NCBI GenBank assembly: GCA_017935905.1
Contig: JAGBGO010000079.1
Span: 1 to 38,036 of the forward strand
Source of the DNA: Clostridia bacterium
Lineage (GTDB): Bacteria > Bacillota > Clostridia > UBA1212 > UBA1255
Length of the DNA stretch: 38,036 bases
Direction: 5' to 3'
Positions 8,379-16,716 of the stretch are shown here, one piece after another (within the stretch, counting starts at the first letter, position 1; each line of letters starts with the position of its first letter). The position numbers were made by a program, and so were the translations under genes. The notes beneath the pieces were generated by a model. It saw only the letters and a program-made list of their open reading frames with translations. It was not told the origin of the DNA and did no database searches.

Positions 8379-10949
8379 TTGGAAGACCTGCTGGCGAGAA
8401 AAAATAAAAAAATCCACACGGGTATCCTTCTTGCCCTGTGTTTTCTTGTGCCGGCTTTGGTGATGCTTCTGTCTATGGCCGCATTTCAAATGGCGCCTTT
8501 TGGCGATCGGTCCACGTTGATTATGGATATGTCCGGCCAATACGTGGAATTTTTCTGTGGGCTTAAACAAATTCTCCGGGACGGCAATTTGAGCAGCCTG
8601 TTCTTTTCCTGGGGGAAGACCATGGGCGGCAACACGGTAGGTGTATTTGCTTACTACGTTTCCAGTCCCTTGTCCTTGCTCACCTTGTTTGTGCCCAACA
8701 GCGCCATGCCGGTGGGCCTTTTGTTTCTCTCTATATTAAAAATCGGTTTGTGCGGCCTTACCATGGGCATTTTCCTCTATAATATGGGCTATAGCAAGAA
8801 ACTGACAACGGTGATTTTTGCTACGGCGTACGGGCTTATGTCTTATAACATTGTATACGCCATGTGCCCGATGTGGATCGACGGCGTAATTTGGCTGCCT
8901 ATTGTACTTTTAGGTGTGGAGCGCCTGCTTGAGCGAAACCGTATGGCACTCCTCACCGTAAGTTTATTTGCAATTTTTATTTCCAATTATTACGTCGCCT
9001 ATATGGTAGGCGCTTTTACCGCAATTTGGTTTCTCTATCGGGTGGGTGCTCACTATTGGGGATCCATTTCCGGTAAAATGCTCCTGAAACGCATCGGCAA
9101 ATTTGTTCTCAGTGTCCTCATTGGCGCGGGTTTGGGTGCATGGCTGTTGCTACCTACGCTAATGTCTTTAATGCAAGGAAAGATTGGAAGTAGCGGTATG
9201 CAGGCCTCCGGCGTGTGGAATTTTACGGGGCAAGCCCTGTGGGATAAATTCTTTGTAGGTGGCTATGACTCCATTACCAACGCAGGCAGTCCCTTTGTGT
9301 ATTGCGGTCTTTTGTTGGTGTTGCTTTGTATTGCTTATTTTACCATTTCCAAGATTTCTGCCCGCGAACGTTATTTCTCCGCTTGCGTACTGATCTTCTT
9401 ACTGTTGAGTTTGGCGTCTGTGAAATTGGATTTGGCTTGGCACATTTTCCAGTATCCCAACTGGTTCCCGTATCGCTACGGCTTTGTGGTAACGTTCTTT
9501 GTGATTTATTTGGCGGCCCGATGTTTCCAACATATAGAAGATCTAAACAAGGGTATGGTAGTAGTCGGTTTGATTTTGCTGATTGCCAGCGCCTCGCCTT
9601 TGGTGGGCTATTGCTACTTATTGGTTTTTGTAATCTACAAACTGTTCCGAAGTCGGTGGGGACAATTGCCCAGAACGGCCATAGGCTTGTTCTGTGTGCT
9701 GCTGATCTTCCTGAATGGTTACGATCTGTACCACAATACCGGCACTTTGCTGCAGGGGGAGGACAAAGAATTCCATTTTGAATCCTACGACGCGTATCGG
9801 GATTATAAAACCAAGGTGGAAGGGGTTTTGGAAATCATTGAAGACGACCGGAACGCCGGCAATGCTTACGTTGCTGTGGCGCCCCATTTTACCCGCACCA
9901 TCAATGATCCCTACGGATTTGGTTATCGGTCTATTTCCCATTACAGCTCTGCCTACAACCGAACCGCCAATGAATTTTATAAATCCTTGGGATACGCCCA
10001 AAGCTGGTTCTGGAGTTTGCACTTTGGCGGCACCGCCATTTCAGATAGCCTTTTCGGCGTGGGCTATACCCTGAATGATCCCAATGCCCGTACTTCTTCC
10101 GGGGATTTTCGGTTGGAAGTGGGCACCACGGTGCCGGACAATCAGTATGAAGCCATCGGCACGTATGAAGGGATCACTGCGTATCGAAATCCCTACGTCA
10201 TTTCAGCGCCTTTTACCGTTTCCAAAGAACTGCTGAACACGAAGATAGAAGGGGATTATTTTACCGCCCAGAATGCCTTGCTAAGCGGTATGCTGGGAAC
10301 TCAGGCAAATTGTTTGGAATTGCTGGATAAATCCGGGATTCAGGTGGAAGGGGACACGATTCACATTACGGCGCCTAAAGACGGCGTGCTGTACGTGTAT
10401 TTTAGTCGGGATACGGGGCGTACCATGACGGTGAACGGACAGTATGCCGTGGATTTGTTCCGGAATGAAACCGACTGTATTCAATCCCTTGGCTTCTACA
10501 AAGCAGGGGAGGTGGCTACGGTGCAGGTATACGGTGCTCGGTCTTTGGTGGACAATTACTGGACGCGATTTGCCTTGTTGGATACGGCGCGATTTGAGGC
10601 GGCTGCGGATGTCCTTCGCGCCGGTGCTATGCAGAATTTTAAGGCGGAAAACGGCGCACTTTCCGGCACAGTTTCCTGCAAAGAAGACACCTTGCTGTTT
10701 ACCTCCATTCCTTATGATGAAGGCTGGCGGGTGTGGGTGGACGGTAAAAGGGTGGAAACCACGGCTTTCTCAGACGCCCTTCTTTGCGTGGAACTTCCTG
10801 CCGGTGCCCATTTTGTGGAAATGGAGTACGTGGCCCAAGGGGCGGACGTGGGCCTGGGAGTGTCGGTGTTCACAGGCTGTTGTTTGCTGCTGGTGCCGGG
10901 GGTAAAATGGCTGAAGAGAAAATCAATCTTTTCTAAAAAATCCTATTGA
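8379..10949 (+). CDS. YfhO-family polytopic membrane protein (GT-C-like)
   Basis: 856 residues. A basic N-terminus is followed by many hydrophobic segments (first at about residues 15-36) interspersed with extracytoplasmic loops; DMSGQYVEFF after the first segment is typical of the YfhO family. A large soluble domain occupies roughly residues 470-815 before a final membrane segment and a basic tail. Family members in Bacillus and Listeria act in glycosylation of lipoteichoic acid; that role here is inference. The start is TTG: AAAGGAG stands 9 bases before 8379 and no ATG fits. The gene is monocistronic. Its stop codon lies inside the -35 region of the tRNA-His promoter. Confidence 0.85.
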   Translation: MEDLLARKNKKIHTGILLALCFLVPALVMLLSMAAFQMAPFGDRSTLIMDMSGQYVEFFCGLKQILRDGNLSSLFFSWGKTMGGNTVGVFAYYVSSPLSLLTLFVPNSAMPVGLLFLSILKIGLCGLTMGIFLYNMGYSKKLTTVIFATAYGLMSYNIVYAMCPMWIDGVIWLPIVLLGVERLLERNRMALLTVSLFAIFISNYYVAYMVGAFTAIWFLYRVGAHYWGSISGKMLLKRIGKFVLSVLIGAGLGAWLLLPTLMSLMQGKIGSSGMQASGVWNFTGQALWDKFFVGGYDSITNAGSPFVYCGLLLVLLCIAYFTISKISARERYFSACVLIFLLLSLASVKLDLAWHIFQYPNWFPYRYGFVVTFFVIYLAARCFQHIEDLNKGMVVVGLILLIASASPLVGYCYLLVFVIYKLFRSRWGQLPRTAIGLFCVLLIFLNGYDLYHNTGTLLQGEDKEFHFESYDAYRDYKTKVEGVLEIIEDDRNAGNAYVAVAPHFTRTINDPYGFGYRSISHYSSAYNRTANEFYKSLGYAQSWFWSLHFGGTAISDSLFGVGYTLNDPNARTSSGDFRLEVGTTVPDNQYEAIGTYEGITAYRNPYVISAPFTVSKELLNTKIEGDYFTAQNALLSGMLGTQANCLELLDKSGIQVEGDTIHITAPKDGVLYVYFSRDTGRTMTVNGQYAVDLFRNETDCIQSLGFYKAGEVATVQVYGARSLVDNYWTRFALLDTARFEAAADVLRAGAMQNFKAENGALSGTVSCKEDTLLFTSIPYDEGWRVWVDGKRVETTAFSDALLCVELPAGAHFVEMEYVAQGADVGLGVSVFTGCCLLLVPGVKWLKRKSIFSKKSY

Positions 10950-10974
10950 CAGTCCCGGTTCAATTTGTTATAAT
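10946..10974 (+). promoter_or_regulatory. Consensus promoter of tRNA-His
   Basis: TTGACA (10946-10951), 17-bp spacer, TATAAT (10969-10974): all 12 consensus bases match. The stop codon of the preceding gene is contained in the -35 box. Confidence 0.85.
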
Positions 10975-10986
10975 TGCCGTCGTTAT

Positions 10987-11064
10987 GGTGGCTGTAGCTC
11001 AGTTGGTTAGAGTACCAGGTTGTGGCCCTGGGGGTCATGGGTTCAAATCCCATTAGTCACCCCA
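10987..11064 (+). tRNA. tRNA-His (anticodon GTG)
   Basis: Cloverleaf with acceptor GTGGCTG/TAGTCAC, anticodon arm CAGG-TTGTGGC-CCTG giving anticodon GTG, and T-arm ATGGG-TTCAAAT-CCCAT. The histidine identity elements are visible: an encoded G at position -1 (10987) facing C73 (11061). The 3' CCA is encoded (11062-11064). The rest of this gene-poor stretch, 11105-11266, is AT-rich and shows only an unconvincing 25-codon frame. Confidence 0.95.
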
Positions 11065-11072
11065 TAATAAAG

Positions 11073-11102
11073 AAAAAGTCGTCCTTGTGGGCGACTTTTT
11101 TT
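11073..11102 (+). terminator. Intrinsic terminator of tRNA-His
   Basis: Stem AAGTCGTCC-TTGT-GGGCGACTT (9 bp with one wobble) followed by a T run. Confidence 0.9.
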
Positions 11103-11266
11103 AACTTAAATATCAATAAATGAATTAAATTGCGACATAATATGATATATAATATAGCCACGATGATGTAGGCTTTTATGCGAAGGTATGGATATTGCGT
11201 ATTATGAAAGAACCATCGGGAAGTTATATGAATCTTGTAATTGCAGAATGAGAGACTGCCTCTAAT

Positions 11267-12340
11267 TCATTCAATCCCGGCTTCTTTCAAAATCATCTTG
11301 GCAATGGTTTCGGTACCGTCGCTATTTTCAGCGTTCTCCATAGCCGCACGCATGGCGTGGGAATCTTCCCGAACTTGATGAATGGACGCCAAAAGCGTTT
11401 CTTCCGTCACATCTTCTTCGTTTAGCACACGGGCAAAACCCCGGGCTTCAAAAGACTGTGCATTTAAGATCTGATCCCCACGGCTGGCCGACAAGGGTAG
11501 GGGAATCAACAACATCGGCTTCTTCAAAGCCAAAAATTCGTGAATCGCATTGGACCCGGCTCGGGAAATAATCAACTCCGATAAAGCTAAGTAATCCGGC
11601 AATTCCTCAGATACAAATTCAAACTGGCGGTAGGAAGAAGTGTCGAGACCGACTTCCATTTTACCCTTGCCGCACAAATGAATGATATTAAACTGAGCCG
11701 TCAAAGCCTCTAAATTACCGCGAATGGCTTTGTTCACGGCAACGGAACCTGCGCTGCCGCCCATCACCAGCAGCACCGGCTTTAAATCAAAACCAAGGGC
11801 CGCCCGAGCGCGGTCTGCGTTTCCGCTGAATAACTCTTTTCGAATGGGGGTACCGGTAAAAATGCCTTTGTCCTTAGGTAAATTCTTCAGGGTATCGGGA
11901 AAAGTCACGCAAATCTTATCCGCATACCGGGCGGACAATTTGTTGGCAAGCCCGGGAGTAATATCCGACTCGTGGGAGAGAACGGGCACTTTGCATTTTT
12001 CCGCTGCATATACAACAGGTACGGCTACGAAGCCGCCTTTAGAGAACACCGCATCGGGCTTTAGCATCTTCATCAGCCGTTTAGCATCCCCACATCCGGC
12101 GATTACCCGGAAAGGATCTGTAAAATTCTTCAAGGAAAAATACCGGCGCAATTTACCTGTGCGGATGGTATGAAAGGTTACTTCCGGATATTTGGAAATA
12201 ATATCTTTCTCAATGCCATCGTTGGATCCGATATAATGAAACTCCGTATCCGGACAGAGTTCCCGAATGCGGTTCATCAGTGCAATATTGGGGGTTACGT
12301 GCCCGGCTGTGCCGCCGCCGGTAAAAACAATTTTCGCCAT
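11267..12340 (-). CDS. murG: MurG-type UDP-GlcNAc:lipid I N-acetylglucosaminyltransferase
   Basis: 357 residues, GT-B fold. MurG adds GlcNAc to lipid I to make lipid II at the inner face of the membrane. The N-terminal FTGGGTAGHVTPN is the classic glycine-rich loop; later motifs are GGFVAVPVVYAA, HESDITPGLANK, MGGSAGS and SRAGSNAIHEFLALKKPMLLIPLP. Several differ from the canonical forms (HEQNxxPGxxN, GGSQGA, DQxxNA), matching a clostridial MurG subtype with the HESD motif. It may therefore be a second MurG-like enzyme; the dcw cluster is not in view, so this cannot be settled. It lies 30 bases downstream of the GalM/dehydrogenase fusion on the same strand, probably co-transcribed, with AAAGGAG before its ATG. 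Confidence 0.85.
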   Translation of the reverse strand: MAKIVFTGGGTAGHVTPNIALMNRIRELCPDTEFHYIGSNDGIEKDIISKYPEVTFHTIRTGKLRRYFSLKNFTDPFRVIAGCGDAKRLMKMLKPDAVFSKGGFVAVPVVYAAEKCKVPVLSHESDITPGLANKLSARYADKICVTFPDTLKNLPKDKGIFTGTPIRKELFSGNADRARAALGFDLKPVLLVMGGSAGSVAVNKAIRGNLEALTAQFNIIHLCGKGKMEVGLDTSSYRQFEFVSEELPDYLALSELIISRAGSNAIHEFLALKKPMLLIPLPLSASRGDQILNAQSFEARGFARVLNEEDVTEETLLASIHQVREDSHAMRAAMENAENSDGTETIAKMILKEAGIE

Positions 12341-12370
12341 ATCTTTTCTCCTTTATCCTTTATATATGTC

Positions 12371-14371
12371 TTATTCGACCCGATTATGCCGCGTGCCGCG
12401 GAGGAAAGCCTGTACATTCTCCGCTACAATGCCGATTAAACGGCTGCGGGCCTCCGTTGCCGCCCAGGCAATATGGGGTGTGATGATGCAGTTCTTGGCA
12501 GCGAGCAAAGGATTGTCTGCTTTGGGCGGCTCGGTAGAAAGCACGTCTACGCCGCAGCCTGCTAAATATCCTTCGTTTAAAGCGCGTGCAACTGCCGCTT
12601 CATCTAGCAATCCCCCTCGGGCCGTGTTGATCAAAAATGCCCCGGGTTTCATCTTGGATAACATTTCTTGGTTTATAAGTTGGGCGTTGTCTGCGGTCAG
12701 CGGGCAATGCAAAGAAACAACGTCCGCCTGCGCCAGCAATTCGTCCAAAGATACCGCTTTCGCACCTTCCGGAAGGGCTTTCGGTGTGCGGGTATATACC
12801 AGTACGTTCATCCGGAATGCTCGGGCGATTTCGCAAACACGGCTGCCGATGGCGCCGTAGCCTACGATTCCTAAAGTCTTTCCTGCAAGTTCAATTAAAG
12901 GCGTCTCCCAGAAACAGAAATCTTTGGAAGATGTCCAAGCACCATTGCGTACTCGATTACTGTGATGTCCTACGTGAAGCGCCAGTTCCAGCATCAATCC
13001 AAAAGTCAATTGTGCCACGTCCTCCGTGCTGTATCCGGGCACGTTAGTAACGGCAATGCCCCGGGCTTTGCAGGCTTTCAAATCTACCGCATTGGTGCCG
13101 GTGGAAAGAAGACCTACATAGCGTAGATTCGGCAGTTGTGCCAAGATTTCTTCTGTCAACACCGTCTTGTTGGTGATAAGGATTTCCGCATCTTTCGCCC
13201 GATTGAGAATCTCAGCAGGCGGTGTGCGGTCATATACGGTTACGTGGCCAATCTCTTCTAAAGGTGCCCAGGAAAGGTCGCCTGGATTAGTGGTATAACC
13301 GTCTAAAATTACAATGTCTTTGGGTACGTCGAAGGTGTACTTTGTGGTATATACCGCCATATCGTCTGCCCGTAAAATAGGCGAGGGCCACGCCGGTTGA
13401 TTGGGGGAGTCGGGGAAAAACTGGGTTTCCAAACAAAGACCGCCACGACGGTTGTACGTAGCACCATTCTTACCCGCCATTCCGTCTGCCATAAAGTTAC
13501 CCGTATAGAACTGTACACCGGGCATGGTGGTGTAGGTCCGCATGCGAATGCCGGTAATGGGGCTGTAAACAGAGGCAGCATAGTTGCAATCTTCCTGCAC
13601 GCTATTTGATAGTACGTAGTTATGGTCGTACCCGCCGCCTGCAATCAGGTCCGGGTCGGTACCGTCTTGGGCAAGTCCGTCGCCTAAACAAGACAGTTTG
13701 TTGATATCCATGGCACCGCGGAACGGTTCTAACATATCCAATCCCATACAGTCGCTGTCCACCGGGCTGAATGCTTTAGCGTTGATGCGCACATGGTGGG
13801 CACCTAAATTGCCTTCGCCGTGGCCGTGCAGGTTAAAATAGGCGTGGTTGGTGGGGTTATATAAAGTGTCTTTGTCGGAGGTGGCTTTGTATTCAATGGT
13901 CAGCGTATTGGTGTCGTCGAAGGTATAACGCACAAAAGTGGTTAAGTTACCGGGGTAATTCTCCTCACCGTCGGGGGAGAAATACTTGAGGGTTACGGAG
14001 TTCTCGTCGGTGATCGCCACGTCCCAAAGCTGCTTATGAAAACCTTTGGGGCCGCCGTGAAGGTGGTTGGGGCCGTTGTTGATGGCAAGCTGAATGGATT
14101 CTCCGTTCAGGGTAAAATGCCCTTTTCTGATTCTATTGGCATAGCGGCCGATGGTGGCACCGAAGTTGCCGGAATAGGTTTGATAGCCTTTCACACTGTC
14201 GAATCCCAACGTGACGTCCGTTAATTTGCCTGCTCGATCCGGTACGCAAATGGCGCGGATAATGCCTGCGTAGTTGATGATCTCCACGTAGGCGCCTTGC
14301 GTATTTGTAATGCGGAAACAGGTGACTTCCCGCCCGTCTTCCATGGTATCAAATAAGGTTTTGGTCAGCAT
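12371..14371 (-). CDS. Fusion of aldose 1-epimerase (GalM) and D-2-hydroxyacid dehydrogenase
   Basis: 666 residues from ATG 14371 in one continuous frame. Residues 1 to about 350 are a galactose mutarotase: GATIGRYANRI, NGPNHLHGG, NPTNHAYFNLHG with a catalytic His, GGYDHNYVL, and CLETQFFPDSPNQP with the catalytic Glu. From about residue 352 (PKDIVILDGYTTNPGDLSW) it is a glycerate/D-lactate-type dehydrogenase: NAD loop GIVGYGAIGSRV, NTARGGLLDE with the catalytic Arg, STEPP with the Glu and PHIAWAA with the His. The junction has no linker; the second part begins where a free enzyme's start Met would be (Pro here). GAAGGAG precedes the chosen ATG by 13 bases, and the promoter lies about 40 bases upstream, which rules out the longer open frame. 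Both active sites look intact. Confidence 0.85.
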   Translation of the reverse strand: MLTKTLFDTMEDGREVTCFRITNTQGAYVEIINYAGIIRAICVPDRAGKLTDVTLGFDSVKGYQTYSGNFGATIGRYANRIRKGHFTLNGESIQLAINNGPNHLHGGPKGFHKQLWDVAITDENSVTLKYFSPDGEENYPGNLTTFVRYTFDDTNTLTIEYKATSDKDTLYNPTNHAYFNLHGHGEGNLGAHHVRINAKAFSPVDSDCMGLDMLEPFRGAMDINKLSCLGDGLAQDGTDPDLIAGGGYDHNYVLSNSVQEDCNYAASVYSPITGIRMRTYTTMPGVQFYTGNFMADGMAGKNGATYNRRGGLCLETQFFPDSPNQPAWPSPILRADDMAVYTTKYTFDVPKDIVILDGYTTNPGDLSWAPLEEIGHVTVYDRTPPAEILNRAKDAEILITNKTVLTEEILAQLPNLRYVGLLSTGTNAVDLKACKARGIAVTNVPGYSTEDVAQLTFGLMLELALHVGHHSNRVRNGAWTSSKDFCFWETPLIELAGKTLGIVGYGAIGSRVCEIARAFRMNVLVYTRTPKALPEGAKAVSLDELLAQADVVSLHCPLTADNAQLINQEMLSKMKPGAFLINTARGGLLDEAAVARALNEGYLAGCGVDVLSTEPPKADNPLLAAKNCIITPHIAWAATEARSRLIGIVAENVQAFLRGTRHNRVE

Positions 14372-14411
14372 ATTCTGTTGAACGCTCCTTCGCCTGAAAA
14401 TTCTGTGAAAT

Positions 14412-14440
14412 ATTATACCACCCGTGGTTCCGGATGTAAA
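14412..14440 (-). promoter_or_regulatory. Promoter of the GalM/dehydrogenase fusion gene
   Basis: Minus strand TTTACA (complement of 14435-14440), 17-bp spacer, TATAAT (complement of 14412-14417). Confidence 0.75.
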
Positions 14441-14456
14441 TGCAAAAGCGTGCCTA

Positions 14457-14485
14457 TTGACATCTGTTTTATTTAGTTGTATGAT
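14457..14485 (+). promoter_or_regulatory. Promoter of the folT-folC transcript
   Basis: TTGACA (14457-14462), 17-bp spacer, TATGAT (14480-14485). Predicted start is near 14492, just before the riboswitch. Confidence 0.8.
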
Positions 14486-14496
14486 GACCACGTTAA

Positions 14497-14596
14497 CAGA
14501 GCAGGTATTTGCGCGTTAAGTATCTCGGGATGGGAGTATAGCCCGGGAGCGAAGAGGTTTTGAAACCTCGCGGTGCAATGCTTCATCCGCTGCCTT
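14497..14596 (+). promoter_or_regulatory. Tetrahydrofolate (THF) riboswitch
   Basis: The leader carries the conserved blocks of the folT-associated THF aptamer in order: GCGCGTTAAGT, GGGATGGG, GAGCGAAGAGG, CGCGGTGCAATGC and TTCATCCGCTGC. P1 is formed by GCAG near 14501 with CTGC near 14589. An intrinsic terminator follows directly, and the controlled genes are a folate transporter S-component and folylpolyglutamate synthase, which fits folate-dependent feedback. Confidence 0.92.
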
Positions 14597-14615
14597 TTAA
14601 GTACAACGGTGAGAT

Positions 14616-14656
14616 GCTCTCTTTCATGTTTAACCAGAACGAAAGGGGCTTTTTTT
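14616..14656 (+). terminator. Riboswitch expression platform: intrinsic terminator before folT
   Basis: GCTCTCTTTC (14616-14625) pairs with GAAAGGGGC (14641-14649) with wobbles and one bulge, followed by seven T that end immediately before the folT ATG. The right arm also contains the only ribosome site (AAAGGGG), so the hairpin could block both elongation and initiation. Confidence 0.75.
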
Positions 14657-15196
14657 ATGCACGATACGAAGAACGATAAGAACAATTACACACTCATGCT
14701 GGTATTCCTGGCAATGATGATGGCACTCACAATCATTTTAACCCGTTTTGTCAGTATTCCCATTGGAAACACGTTTCGAATTGGTTTGGGCAGGCTTCCT
14801 GTCTTTGCTTCTTCTATGTGGTTTGGGCCGATTTCGGGTCTGATCGTTGCCACCGGTGCCGATATTATTGGAGCAGTGCTTACCACCGGGTGGAATCCTG
14901 TATTGACGATTCCGGCGGCACTCGCCGGTTTGCTTCCCGGCCTTTTGGCGAAGATCTTCCGCTTGCGGAAACGGGAACACAATCGAAGCGCTTGGATTTG
15001 TATTCGGACGATCCTTTGTGTGGCAATTTCCCACGTGGCCACCTCCGGCATTTTAATGTCGTTCTTCTTAAACTATTTTTACCCGTCATCGCTGCTCCTG
15101 CTTTTGGGGATGCGTACGCTGATTGCCCTAGGAGAGGGCGTTGTGCAAGGTATCTTATTGTATTTAATCGAAACGAGGGTTCACCATGAAGATTGA
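14657..15196 (+). CDS. folT: Folate-specific ECF transporter S component
   Basis: 179 residues. Substrate-binding membrane subunit of an energy-coupling-factor transporter that imports folate using shared EcfA/A'/T modules encoded elsewhere. Five to six hydrophobic segments are visible (MLVFLAMMMALTIILTRF, GLIVATGADIIGAVLTTG, LTIPAALAGLLPGLLA, and others), with the FRIGLGRLPVFASSMWFGPISG loop typical of FolT/PanT-type S components. Substrate assignment rests on the THF riboswitch and on folC overlapping its 3' end by 11 bases. The ATG at 14657 is used because upstream in-frame codons lie inside the riboswitch and terminator. Confidence 0.9.
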   Translation: MHDTKNDKNNYTLMLVFLAMMMALTIILTRFVSIPIGNTFRIGLGRLPVFASSMWFGPISGLIVATGADIIGAVLTTGWNPVLTIPAALAGLLPGLLAKIFRLRKREHNRSAWICIRTILCVAISHVATSGILMSFFLNYFYPSSLLLLLGMRTLIALGEGVVQGILLYLIETRVHHED

Positions 15197-16445
15197 AGAT
15201 TGCATGGCCTATATCCATAAAACCGTTTGGCTGGGCAGCAAACCCGGCCTTTCTCGTACCCGGGAGCTTCTGACCCGTATGGGAAACCCGGAGAAGAAAC
15301 TGAAATTTATCCATGTGGTGGGCACCAACGGCAAAGGTTCTTCCTGCGCGATGTTGTCTTTGATTTTAAGCCGCAGCGGCTACCGGGTGGGCACTTTTGT
15401 TTCTCCTTATATCGTCCATTTTAATGAGCGGATTCAGATCAATGGAGAGCCGATTTCCGATGCGGATTTATGCGATGTGGTAGAGTTTGTGCAGCCTCAT
15501 GCGGAGGCTATGGAAGACAGTCCTACGGAATTTGAACTGATTACGGCGGTGGGTTTTGAATATTTTACCCGCAAAGGTTGCGATATCGTAGTTTTGGAAG
15601 CCGGTATGGGCGGCGCGCTGGACTCCACCAACGTGATTGAAACGCCATTGGTATCCTTGTTTACGGCAATCGGCATGGATCACAAAGATCAGCTGGGTGC
15701 CACCGTGGAAGAAATTGCCAAGACGAAGGCGGGGATTTTGAAGCCAGGCACGTATGCGGTGTTTAACGGGGACGAAGCTGCAGCTTTGCCGGTGATTACG
15801 GATGCGTGTGAGACGCTGCACATTCCGCTGACGGTGCCGGATCGAAACGTGGTGCGGATTGTGGACAGTGATCTTACGGGAAGTACGTTTGATTATAAAG
15901 GGCGAATCGGCCTTCGGGTGGGTCTTTCCGGAGTGCACCAAGTGCAAAATGCCATTGCGGTGATTGAAGTGGTAGAAGCACTCAGGGCGCAGGGCTGGGC
16001 GGTCTCGGAGGAGGCTTTGCGAAGCGGTCTTTCCCAGGTTCGCTGGCCCGCTCGCTTTGAAGTGCTTCGCCGGAAACCTATGGTGATTTTTGACGGCGCC
16101 CACAATCTAAACGGCGTTCGTCGCCTTCGGGAAAATGTTGAGCGATATTTTCCCGGGAAGAAGTTGGTGATGCTCATGGGCGTCATGGGGGACAAGGATT
16201 ACAATCCTATGCTGGACCTGATGATGCCTTTATGTAAGCGGCTTTACACCGTGACGCCCAACAATCCTCGGGCTTTGCCGGCTTCGAAACTGGCAGAATT
16301 GGGTGCGGCTCGCGGTGTGCCTGCCAAGGCGATTTCCTTGACAGAGGAAGACGTGCAGGGTGTGTTGGGTAAAATGGATGAAGATGAAGTCCTTTTGATG
16401 ATGGGCTCTTTGTATATGTATGGGGATTTGGTAAAACTTATTTGA
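15186..16445 (+). CDS. folC: Folylpolyglutamate synthase / dihydrofolate synthase
   Basis: 419 residues, Mur-ligase-like. Adds glutamates to folates in the cytoplasm, trapping them after uptake, and may also make dihydrofolate. Motifs are the P-loop VVGTNGKGSS, the FVSPYIVHFNERIQING loop, EAGMGGALDSTNV, MDHKDQLG, AKTKAGILKPG (Lys commonly carbamylated in the family) and IFDGAHNLNGV in the C-terminal domain. It overlaps folT by 11 bases, so the two are translationally coupled and share the THF riboswitch. A perfect terminator follows 19 bases after the stop. Confidence 0.93.
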   Translation: MKIEDCMAYIHKTVWLGSKPGLSRTRELLTRMGNPEKKLKFIHVVGTNGKGSSCAMLSLILSRSGYRVGTFVSPYIVHFNERIQINGEPISDADLCDVVEFVQPHAEAMEDSPTEFELITAVGFEYFTRKGCDIVVLEAGMGGALDSTNVIETPLVSLFTAIGMDHKDQLGATVEEIAKTKAGILKPGTYAVFNGDEAAALPVITDACETLHIPLTVPDRNVVRIVDSDLTGSTFDYKGRIGLRVGLSGVHQVQNAIAVIEVVEALRAQGWAVSEEALRSGLSQVRWPARFEVLRRKPMVIFDGAHNLNGVRRLRENVERYFPGKKLVMLMGVMGDKDYNPMLDLMMPLCKRLYTVTPNNPRALPASKLAELGAARGVPAKAISLTEEDVQGVLGKMDEDEVLLMMGSLYMYGDLVKLI

Positions 16446-16464
16446 ATGTTTGTGCTTTGTACCG

Positions 16465-16492
16465 GCCACGCGATACCGCGTGGCTATTTTTT
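16465..16492 (+). terminator. Terminator of the folT-folC transcript
   Basis: Perfect 8-bp stem GCCACGCG-ATAC-CGCGTGGC followed by TATTTTTT. The right arm and T-run belong to an 18-bp sequence found again at 20129. Confidence 0.9.
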
Positions 16493-16508
16493 ATTTGAAA
16501 AATAGCCA
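16478..16508. repeat. Left boundary repeats of the MutS-like block
   Basis: GCGTGGCTATTTTTTATT (16478-16495) is repeated exactly at 20129-20146. Its TGGCTATTTTT part also pairs with AAAAATAGCCA at 16498-16508, an 11-bp perfect hairpin with a 6-base loop. This overlaps and competes with the folC terminator stem. Confidence 0.7.
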
Positions 16509-16621
16509 AATTGCATCGATTTCTGCGGATAAAAAGGGTGGAAATGGCTCTTTTTACGAGAACCTTTAAGAATATAGCCTGCAGGTACGGGAAATGCAGG
16601 CTTGATTTACAGAAAAATTTC

Positions 16622-16632
16622 AAAAATAGCCA
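16622..16632. repeat. Second AAAAATAGCCA copy, inner left boundary
   Basis: AAAAATAGCCA here is in inverted orientation to TGGCTATTTTT at 20132-20142, so the three-gene block lies between 11-bp inverted repeats about 3.5 kb apart. The stretch 16509-16716 is AT-rich and otherwise shows only a TATAAT at 16673-16678 without a good -35 partner. Confidence 0.55.
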
Positions 16633-16716
16633 TTGACCTTCTATATAAAATTTGCTCGTATTGTTTCACTCCTATAATTATGTTACAATAAACAACAGAA
16701 GGGAGGCTGGACTTCC

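Noticed and set aside
11188..11265. A 25-codon frame between tRNA-His and murG
   Set aside because: No ribosome binding site, no promoter with proper spacing, and no recognisable sequence; AT-rich intergenic DNA is the simpler reading.
11267..12340. MurG assigned as part of a dcw cell-division cluster
   Set aside because: No neighbouring mur, fts or mra genes; it is next to a GalM fusion and tRNA-His, so only the enzyme family is called.
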